Shown here piece after piece: positions 1 to 5,147 of a stretch of 8,702 nt of DNA. The translations under genes and the position numbers were made by a program. The notes beneath the pieces are model-generated. The model made no database searches, was not told the origin of the DNA, and was given only the letters and a program-made list of their open reading frames with translations. The DNA lies in the NCBI GenBank assembly GCA_964429245.1, contig CAYSBE010000104.1:1-8702 (forward strand), read 5' to 3'. Origin of the DNA: CAYSBE01 sp964429245. GTDB lineage: Bacteria; Bacteroidota; Bacteroidia; UKL13-3. The number at the start of each line of letters is the position of its first letter. Within the stretch, counting starts at the first letter, position 1.

Positions 1-302
1 ACCGTATCGTAAGACTGATTGAGCATGATAAAAGCCTGTCCAGGAGCAAATCTCAACCTCGCAGCATTGTCTGTATTAAAAATCCCTGAAAGTTCTTTTT
101 TGTTAATGGAATAGTCGGCAACATTTTGCGCAAGAAGTGTTGCATTTTCTGTAAGCCTGTTGAAATAGGTTTGTTGCCTATGCTTATTATAAATACCTAA
201 AATAATAAAACTGTAAGCAAGTAATGTAAAAACAAAAACCGCAACAAACCCAATAATCAGTTTATAACGAATGCTTAATGAAAGACTATTTTTATTAAGC
301 AT
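1..302 (-). CDS. Sensor histidine kinase, N-terminal part (cut by the left window edge)
   Basis: Reading leftward from the ATG at 302-300 gives about 100 open residues running off the window. The N-terminus is short and basic, followed by one hydrophobic membrane segment at about residues 14-37, then a polar stretch (about 38-100) that should be the start of a periplasmic sensing region. No HAMP, DHp or ATPase part is inside the window, so the kinase call rests on context: the gene starts 6 nt after the stop of an OmpR-type response regulator, the usual regulator-kinase order, and the N-terminus resembles Bacteroidota sensor kinases. It is in the same frame as the regulator, separated from it by TAA and two codons, so this ATG is the only sensible start. 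It should autophosphorylate and pass phosphate to the upstream regulator. The signal sensed cannot be told from the sequence. Confidence 0.75.
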   Translation of the reverse strand, partial: MLNKNSLSLSIRYKLIIGFVAVFVFTLLAYSFIILGIYNKHRQQTYFNRLTENATLLAQNVADYSINKKELSGIFNTDNAARLRFAPGQAFIMLNQSYDT

Positions 303-308
303 ACCAAA

Positions 309-983
309 TTAAGATTCTTTCATTACATAGCCCATGCCAACAACGGTATGAATCAATTTGGCTGAATGTTCTTTATCAACTTTTTTTCGAAGAAAATTAA
401 TGTATACATCAATAACATTGGTGCGGGTATCAAAATCTATATCCCAAACTTCCTGAGAAATATCAATTCTTGAAATCACCTTATTCTGGTTTTTAAGCAG
501 AAACACAAGCAACTCAAATTCCTTTTGAGTTAACTCGATTAATTTATTGGCTCGTTTTACAACTTTGGCATCTAAATCAACTACCAAGTCAGCAAGTGTC
601 AATAGGTTTTTATTATTTTCGCTTAGCTTACGTTTTGCTAATGCTTTTAAGCGAGCTGTTAATTCTTTAAACTCAAATGGTTTCACAAGATAATCATCTG
701 CACCAGCATCAAATCCTGTCACTTTATCATTTGTTGTATTTAATGCCGTTAGCATCAAAACCGGAGTGTCTACTCCCGCAGCGCGCATGTTTTTACAAAT
801 ATCAATACCTGAAACTTTGGGCAGCATCACATCAAGCACCACCACATCATAATTGTTTTCTATTGCTTTCTTCTGACCTGCAGAGCCCTCAGTTACAATC
901 TCTACGGTATTCTCCAGTTCTTCCAATCCCTGTTTAATAAAGGATGCAACTTTAGGTTCATCTTCTACAACGAGTATTTTCAT
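309..983 (-). CDS. OmpR/PhoB-family response regulator transcription factor
   Basis: This 224-residue protein has the normal length for the family. The receiver domain (about 1-118) shows the acidic pair E7/D8, the phosphoacceptor D51 in VVVLDVMLP, the switch T79 in LMLTA, and K101 in the LVKPF motif. A short linker leads to a winged-helix DNA-binding domain (about 126-222) ending in HTVVGMGYVM, the typical OmpR C-terminal hairpin. It should bind promoter DNA as a dimer when phosphorylated by the kinase encoded 6 nt downstream. The ATG at 983 is followed directly by MKILVVEDE, the standard receiver start. A promoter-like pair lies just upstream (1000-1029), so the pair may be transcribed apart from the lipid kinase/SUI1 genes. 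Target genes are unknown; the family resembles CusR/RprY-like regulators, but I do not assign a symbol. Confidence 0.93.
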   Translation of the reverse strand: MKILVVEDEPKVASFIKQGLEELENTVEIVTEGSAGQKKAIENNYDVVVLDVMLPKVSGIDICKNMRAAGVDTPVLMLTALNTTNDKVTGFDAGADDYLVKPFEFKELTARLKALAKRKLSENNKNLLTLADLVVDLDAKVVKRANKLIELTQKEFELLVFLLKNQNKVISRIDISQEVWDIDFDTRTNVIDVYINFLRKKVDKEHSAKLIHTVVGMGYVMKES

Positions 984-999
984 ATTGTTACATTTTTCG

Positions 1000-1029
1000 T
1001 AAAACTATCATTTCATTGGTGTATTCAAA
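1000..1029 (-). promoter_or_regulatory. Candidate Bacteroidota-type promoter for the two-component genes
   Basis: On the minus strand TTTG (1029-1026) is followed after 18 nt by TAGTTTTA (1007-1000). This fits the Bacteroidota -33 TTTG / -7 TAnnTTTG pattern with one mismatch (A for the final G). Transcription would begin roughly 10 nt before the response regulator ATG at 983, giving a very short leader. The motif is short and the region AT-rich, so a chance match is possible. Confidence 0.4.
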
Positions 1030-1059
1030 ACAATTCAATTCATTAAAATGGAATTAATT

Positions 1060-1410
1060 TCAACCGCCTGCTTTTTTTGATAGTTTAAATCCGTTTTTTA
1101 TCAAGTGTGCCAAAACCTTATCCCGATGATCTCCCTGTATTAAAATCTCCTCATCTTTTACTGTTCCACCAACGCCACATAGCTTTTTTAATTCAGAAGC
1201 AAGCACGCTAATTTCCAATGAGCTACCCTTAAATCCAGAAATTCGAGTAACCAATTTACCTCCTGGTTTTCTATCTAAAAAGATTCGCAAGGGCTGTTTT
1301 TCAGATGCAACCGAATCATCATTATCATTTGAAGAATTCTCTATATTATTACTATATCCGGGATCTGTTGAAAATACAATACCTGATTTATGCTTATTTT
1401 TATTGCTCAT
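1060..1410 (-). CDS. yciH: SUI1/eIF1-like translation factor (YciH family)
   Basis: This is a 116-residue protein. Residues about 40-112 form a SUI1 domain: LRIFLDRKPGGK opens it, G59-F60-x-G62 follows, then the KKLCGVGGTVKDEEI segment (about 75-89) and the IQGDHRDKV signature (about 91-99), which correspond to the conserved core and QGD-R motif of eIF1/YciH. The first 38 residues are polar, rich in Asn/Ser/Asp, and probably disordered; they are not part of the fold. Family members are thought to bind the small ribosomal subunit near the P site and influence start-codon fidelity, but their role in bacteria is poorly defined. The gene begins 11 nt after the lipid kinase stop, so the two are probably co-transcribed. 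The ATG at 1410 is the first start in frame near the upstream gene's end; no clear Shine-Dalgarno sequence precedes it. Confidence 0.88.
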   Translation of the reverse strand: MSNKNKHKSGIVFSTDPGYSNNIENSSNDNDDSVASEKQPLRIFLDRKPGGKLVTRISGFKGSSLEISVLASELKKLCGVGGTVKDEEILIQGDHRDKVLAHLIKNGFKLSKKAGG

Positions 1411-1421
1411 AATAAGTTCAA

Positions 1422-2297
1422 TTAAGGAACAATCATATCAATACAGAAAGGCATCATTTTAAAATGAATGTCTCGGTCCATTTGGATGGGTTCTCCATCA
1501 ATATTAAAAACGCCTGGGTTTAATCTTTTAAGCAAAATTGAATTCCCTGTGTATGTTGTTGCCAAATAGGATTTATCAATTCGCTTGGCAAACATATCAA
1601 AAGCCAACACAGGCATATCGATAATCCTAAAAGGTCTGATAACAGTGATATTGAATAACCCATCATTAACTTGTGCCGATGGGGAGATATAAGCATTGTT
1701 GCCATATTGTGAACCATTGCCCACACATATGATGAATGCTTTGTGATTCACCGTTTTTCCATCAATAGTTAGTTCATATTCTTCACTTGCATACCGAGCG
1801 AATTCTCCTACAGATATTTTGGCATAACTGATAAATCCTCGGCTGGTAGCTTCTGCAAATTTTTGACTTACATGTGCGTCAAAACCTGCTCCCGCTACAT
1901 TTATAAAAAACTGATTGTTGGCCATACCAGCATCAATTTTAGCAGATTGATACCGATTGATGGATTGAATGGCTTCCTGGGGATTCATTGAAATTCCCAT
2001 ATGTCTGGCCAAACCATTGCCCGAACCCATTGGCACTACTGCCAATTTAATAGGTGTATTTGCAACTGCACTTGCTACAACATTTAAAGTACCGTCTCCA
2101 CCCACTGCTACAATACAATCAGCACCGGATTCTACTTCTTCCTTCGCAAGTTGAATCAGATTTTCTGTAGATGTACTGAACCTGTAGGTGTAGGTAAATA
2201 AATTTAAGTCAATAGACTTTTCAATGAGATTAGGAAAGGTGGTTTTATTAATTCCGCCCGATATTGGGTTGATTAAAAAAGTGATTTTTTTCTTCAC
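1422..2297 (-). CDS. Diacylglycerol/sphingosine kinase-family lipid kinase (YegS/DagK type)
   Basis: This is a 291-residue soluble or peripheral kinase of the usual length. The N-terminal catalytic domain shows NPISGG (10-15), the nucleotide-binding GGDGTLN (66-72) and PMGSGNGLAR (89-98). The C-terminal beta-sandwich carries GAGFDA (136-141), ISPSAQVNDGLF (204-215) and NIDGEP (265-270), all standard for YegS/BmrU/DgkB enzymes. It should transfer the ATP gamma-phosphate to a lipid hydroxyl, most likely diacylglycerol or another membrane lipid; Bacteroidota make sphingolipids, so a sphingoid substrate is also possible. The start is GTG (2297-2295): an in-frame TAA lies three codons upstream and no ATG precedes the NPISGG motif. 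It is the first gene of a leftward pair with the SUI1 factor, and is divergent from the WD40 gene. Confidence 0.92.
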   Translation of the reverse strand: MKKKITFLINPISGGINKTTFPNLIEKSIDLNLFTYTYRFSTSTENLIQLAKEEVESGADCIVAVGGDGTLNVVASAVANTPIKLAVVPMGSGNGLARHMGISMNPQEAIQSINRYQSAKIDAGMANNQFFINVAGAGFDAHVSQKFAEATSRGFISYAKISVGEFARYASEEYELTIDGKTVNHKAFIICVGNGSQYGNNAYISPSAQVNDGLFNITVIRPFRIIDMPVLAFDMFAKRIDKSYLATTYTGNSILLKRLNPGVFNIDGEPIQMDRDIHFKMMPFCIDMIVP

Positions 2298-2346
2298 AGT
2301 CAGTTAAATAGGTTTGATTTATAATCTAATTGGCAACAATACGAAA

Positions 2347-2362
2347 AAGTTGTGAACAACTT
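2347..2362. repeat. 16-bp inverted repeat in the divergent spacer
   Basis: AAGTTGT and ACAACTT are perfect reverse complements separated by GA. The element sits about 50 nt upstream of both the lipid kinase GTG (2297) and the WD40 ATG (2413), inside an 88-nt divergent spacer. It could be an operator for a dimeric regulator acting on one or both genes. The loop is only 2 nt and there is no U-run, so it is not a standard terminator. No protein partner is identifiable. Confidence 0.45.
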
Positions 2363-2412
2363 GCGGCATAATTCATTTCGTAAACATGCATTTTTTCATC
2401 AAGTTTGAAAGT

Positions 2413-3507
2413 ATGAAAAGAAGGGCTATATTTTTATCGATTACACTAAGCTTTTTTGCATCAAATAGGCTCAGTGCGCAAAAGAATGTTGACAAACCCA
2501 TAAGTATATTGAGTGGGGTTTCAAATGATATATTGTGTCTTACCAAGGGATTTCAAACAGAGTTTATTGCAGCCGGAACATGGGACCGAAAAATAGTGGT
2601 ATATAAAAATGACAGTTCCCTTTCTGCTGTTACCACTTTATCACGACACTTGGCTCCTGTTACTGCATTGTGTTTTAGCCGTGATGGCAGGGTACTCATG
2701 AGCGGCTCAAACGACAATTCCATCATTATGTGGGACTCCGTTTTTCAATATAAAAAAATGTTTGAAGGACATACAGGAAAAATCAATGCATTGTTAATTG
2801 ACCCAAGTAGGAGGTTCCTGATTTCAGGAAGTGAAGACCGTCAGATAATACTTTGGAACATCGAGTCAGGGAAATTAATGAAAAAGGTTGATAACCAATT
2901 TGCCGTTACTGCATTTGCACAAAGCAATGATATTAGGTCGCTTTATGTGTCGGGGAATGAACCCATTATTAAGCAATATGCTATCGGAAGCTGGCAAATC
3001 GCCCGCACATTTACGGGTCATACAGATATTGTAAATGATATTGCTATCAGTCAGAATAACAAATACATGATTAGTGGTTCGAATGATAAAACTGCACGTA
3101 TTTGGGATTTGCAAACCGGAAAAGAGTTAAGAAAACTGGCCGTTGATTGCTGGAAAGTTCAAGCTGTTGCATTTAGCCGCGATTCACGTTTTGCGGCTAC
3201 CGGCTGCAATGATGGCAGCATAAAGGTATGGGAAGTTGAAACTGGAAAATTAATTGCTAACATCATCTCTGAGGGAGAGAACATCAAAAGTGTGGTATTT
3301 AGCAAATTCGCAAACCAATTGATTTCAGCTTCTATCTTACGCAACAGAAACGATTATGGATTGCGCATTTGGCCAACCTATATTCCTGTTAATCAACCTA
3401 TGAACAACCAAACACCACAAGACAGCACTTCAAAATCTACCAAGCAACCTGCTGTAGTAATACCCAAAACACAGGCTAAACCACAAACACCCGCACCACG
3501 TAAGTAA
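2413..3507 (+). CDS. Exported seven-bladed WD40-repeat protein
   Basis: This is a 364-residue protein with an N-terminal signal peptide: MKRRA, a hydrophobic stretch at 6-17, and probable cleavage after A22 in L-S-A-Q. Seven WD40-like blades follow, at about 36-67, 79-110, 119-151, 162-192, 202-234, 245-276 and 287-320. Four end in a clear W-D/N/E pair (W107-D108, W148-N149, W231-D232, W273-E274). GH dipeptides at 119-120 and 202-203 and SGSxD turns at 97-101, 138-142 and 221-225 are classic; blades 1, 4 and 7 are degenerate. A flexible Pro/Gln/Thr/Lys-rich tail (about 321-364) ends the protein. It is most likely a periplasmic or surface-exposed protein-binding scaffold; no enzyme motif is visible. 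An upstream in-frame ATG at 2386 would add nine residues ahead of the signal peptide, so 2413 is preferred. It lies just before the oxidase operon but has no obvious role in it. Confidence 0.9.
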   Translation: MKRRAIFLSITLSFFASNRLSAQKNVDKPISILSGVSNDILCLTKGFQTEFIAAGTWDRKIVVYKNDSSLSAVTTLSRHLAPVTALCFSRDGRVLMSGSNDNSIIMWDSVFQYKKMFEGHTGKINALLIDPSRRFLISGSEDRQIILWNIESGKLMKKVDNQFAVTAFAQSNDIRSLYVSGNEPIIKQYAIGSWQIARTFTGHTDIVNDIAISQNNKYMISGSNDKTARIWDLQTGKELRKLAVDCWKVQAVAFSRDSRFAATGCNDGSIKVWEVETGKLIANIISEGENIKSVVFSKFANQLISASILRNRNDYGLRIWPTYIPVNQPMNNQTPQDSTSKSTKQPAVVIPKTQAKPQTPAPRK

Positions 3508-3642
3508 ATGCATTTGTTCACATTGTTTTAAAGAATAATAAATTTAAGTCTTTCTAAATATTATCAAATTATTGGCAAGTATTCCCCATTTTTTTACATT
3601 CGCACACTTTTTGTTTTTTAAAGCAATCATCAATTAATCAAA
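3508..3642 (+). promoter_or_regulatory. 135-nt intergenic leader with the probable cox operon promoter
   Basis: This spacer separates the WD40 stop from the cytochrome c ATG. Its best feature is TTG at 3572-3574, then 20 nt, then TACATTCG at 3595-3602, one base from the Bacteroidota -7 consensus TAnnTTTG and followed by CA as in many of these promoters. Transcription would start near 3609, leaving a leader of about 34 nt that is A-rich before the ATG at 3643 and has no clear Shine-Dalgarno sequence. A weaker pair, TTTG 3513-3516 with TAAATTTA 3539-3546, lies upstream. I see no strong hairpin terminator after the WD40 gene, so some read-through is possible. Confidence 0.55.
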
Positions 3643-3949
3643 ATGAAAATCATTAACAGATTACTCCAGTCCATTTTATTTGTTGTTTTCTTCTCTGTAT
3701 TTTCCTCAGCACAAACCGTTGAAGAAGGAGAGAAATTGTTCAACGCAAATTGCGTTTCATGCCATGCCATCAATGAAAAAATTGTAGGTCCCGCACTTAA
3801 AGATGTTCATACCCGCAGGGAAGAAAAATGGCTAATAAGCTGGATAAAGAATTCTCAAAAGATGATAAAATCGGGCGATCCGATAGCAAACCAACTAAAT
3901 ACCGAATACAATGGCTTGGTAATGACATCGTTCGAGCAATTGAGCGATA
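3643..3949 (+). CDS. Class I cytochrome c domain; probably the N-terminus of a cytochrome c-CoxII fusion, interrupted by the assembly gap
   Basis: 102 complete codons precede the N run. Residues 1-23 are a signal peptide (hydrophobic 11-20, cleavage likely after S-S-A23). The mature part begins TVEEGEKLF and carries the heme c motif C37-V-S-C40-H41, then GPAL (49-52), the WLISWIKNSQ helix (63-72), and VMTSF with M94 as the likely sixth heme ligand. It stops at QLSD, just before the expected final helix. That helix (SIIEYVKAE) occurs right after the N run, in frame with subunit II. The domain resembles the N-terminal monoheme domain of Bacteroidota ActA (alternative complex III), as remembered. 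It should carry electrons in the periplasm to CuA. Reading straight through the 10 N gives a spurious stop at 3979-3981; the gap size is probably wrong by one base. The ATG at 3643 directly precedes the signal peptide. Confidence 0.88.
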
Positions 3950-3959
3950 NNNNNNNNNN
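3950..3959. other. Assembly gap: 10 unknown bases inside a coding region
   Basis: Ten consecutive N. The cytochrome c frame to the left and the subunit II frame to the right differ by one base if exactly 10 bases are missing. A true gap of 9 nt would restore one frame and leave four unknown or part-known codons between QLSD and SIIEYV. That is the number expected in cytochrome c domains of this type, and the last of these codons would be NAA, which allows Lys. The run is therefore likely a placeholder of nominal length. A much larger missing segment cannot be excluded from the sequence alone. Confidence 0.9.
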
Positions 3960-3961
3960 AA

Positions 3962-5119
3962 TCAATTATAGAATATGTTAAAGCTGAAAGTACCAAACCA
4001 GCAGCAACAGCTGTAGCTGCAGGAACTGATGCACCAACAGCTGCTCCGGTTGAAGTTTCGGCAACCATGCGCGGAAAAATCAATTGGTTAATTATTATCA
4101 ATGTTACCTTATTATTCATCGTATTATATTTTGTAGTTGAAATTCTTCAAAAATTAGGCGAGGTACAAGGTAAAGCAATTATCAATTGGAGTAAAACCAA
4201 TGGAATTTTGATGTTGGTATTTTTGGTGGTAGGATTGGCTGCTACATTTTGGGAACTATTTGCTCATGGTAAATTAACCGTATATGCAGATGAATCGGCA
4301 TCTGAACACGGAGTGATTTATGATAACATGTTAATGATTACACTCGTTTTAACTGGCGTTGTTTTCGTAATCACGCAAATATTATTGTTCTGGTACGGTT
4401 ACAGATACCGCCAAACCAAAGACAGCAAAGCCCTTTACTATGCTGATAATCACAAACTCGAATTGCTATGGACAGCTATTCCGGCTATTGTATTAACTGT
4501 ACTTGTTGTTCGTGGATTAAAGGTATGGAATGAAATCATGTACACCAAAAATGATGAAGCAGTAAATATTGAAGTATTTGGATACCAATTTGCTTGGGAT
4601 GCCCGCTATGCCGGCACAGATAACAAACTTGGTGCAGCAGATTTCCGTCAGATTGGTGTGGTAAATGCTTTTGGAGTAAATCCATATTCTGACCAAACTG
4701 CAAAAGATGATATTGTAACAAAAGAATTATACTTACCTGTAAACAAAACAGTTTCTCTAAAATTCAGAGCAAAAGATGTTATACACTCGGCATTGCTTCC
4801 GCACTTCCGTGCACAAATGAATGTTGTTCCCGGATTGCCTACACAGTTTACGTTTAAACCTACCATCACTACCGCTGAGATGCGTAAAATGAAAAATGAT
4901 GCTAAGTTTGATTACGTATTATTATGCAATAAAATATGCGGAGGCGCGCATTACCGCATGAAGATGAAAGTTGTAGTAGTGAGCGAATCAGAGTACAACC
5001 AATGGTTGGCTACTCAAAGCAAACTAATTGAAGTTAGCACGAAACCTGAGGACATTCAGCCTTCAGCACCACAAGCTGGCATTAATGAAAATAATGACAA
5101 AACCCTTGCAAGTAAATAA
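3962..5119 (+). CDS. coxB: Cytochrome c oxidase subunit II, with upstream in-frame cytochrome c C-terminal helix and linker
   Basis: From the ATG at 4067 the ORF is 350 residues; in-frame coding extends 35 codons further left to the gap with no ATG, GTG or TTG. Those codons give SIIEYVKAE, the closing helix of a cytochrome c, then a 27-residue Ala/Thr/Pro-rich linker. 4067 is therefore probably an internal Met. Numbering from it, membrane helices lie at about 5-27, 46-64, 88-110 and 131-151, two more than in classical CoxII but usual in Bacteroidota. The periplasmic CuA cupredoxin domain follows: H240, then C287-N-K-I-C291-G-G-A-H295-Y-R-M298 gives the His, Cys, Cys, His and Met ligands, with Lys289 where most CoxII have Glu. 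W177 in the YQFAW motif is near the expected electron-entry aromatic. Residues after about 320 form a polar tail. It accepts electrons from cytochrome c and passes them to heme a in subunit I, encoded 28 nt downstream. Confidence 0.9.
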   Translation, partial: SIIEYVKAESTKPAATAVAAGTDAPTAAPVEVSATMRGKINWLIIINVTLLFIVLYFVVEILQKLGEVQGKAIINWSKTNGILMLVFLVVGLAATFWELFAHGKLTVYADESASEHGVIYDNMLMITLVLTGVVFVITQILLFWYGYRYRQTKDSKALYYADNHKLELLWTAIPAIVLTVLVVRGLKVWNEIMYTKNDEAVNIEVFGYQFAWDARYAGTDNKLGAADFRQIGVVNAFGVNPYSDQTAKDDIVTKELYLPVNKTVSLKFRAKDVIHSALLPHFRAQMNVVPGLPTQFTFKPTITTAEMRKMKNDAKFDYVLLCNKICGGAHYRMKMKVVVVSESEYNQWLATQSKLIEVSTKPEDIQPSAPQAGINENNDKTLASK

Positions 5120-5147
5120 TTGTTAAAAAGAAAATAATATACACCAT

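Noticed and set aside
677..937. Plus-strand ORF opposite the response regulator
   Set aside because: Shadow of a well-supported receiver domain; low-complexity composition and no recognisable domain.
1031..1060. Possible terminator after the SUI1 gene
   Set aside because: Only weak AT-rich complementarity (AATTCAATTCATT / GGAATTAATT) with no GC stem or U-run.
2386..2412. Upstream ATG for the WD40 gene
   Set aside because: It would put nine extra residues ahead of a complete signal peptide that starts at 2413.
3961..3981. End of the cytochrome c at the TAA 3979-3981 (reading INYRIC after the gap)
   Set aside because: It depends on the gap being exactly 10 nt, and the residues do not resemble a cytochrome c C-terminus, while the +1 frame reads SIIEYVKAE.
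4067..4069. ATG as the true start of subunit II
   Set aside because: The frame is open and protein-like for 35 codons upstream, including a cytochrome c helix, and has no other start codon. A start at 4067 stays possible only as a secondary internal start.
3895..4119. Minus-strand ORF across the gap with an Ala/Val-rich hydrophobic stretch
   Set aside because: It is the antisense of the Ala/Thr/Pro linker and relies on reading through unknown bases.
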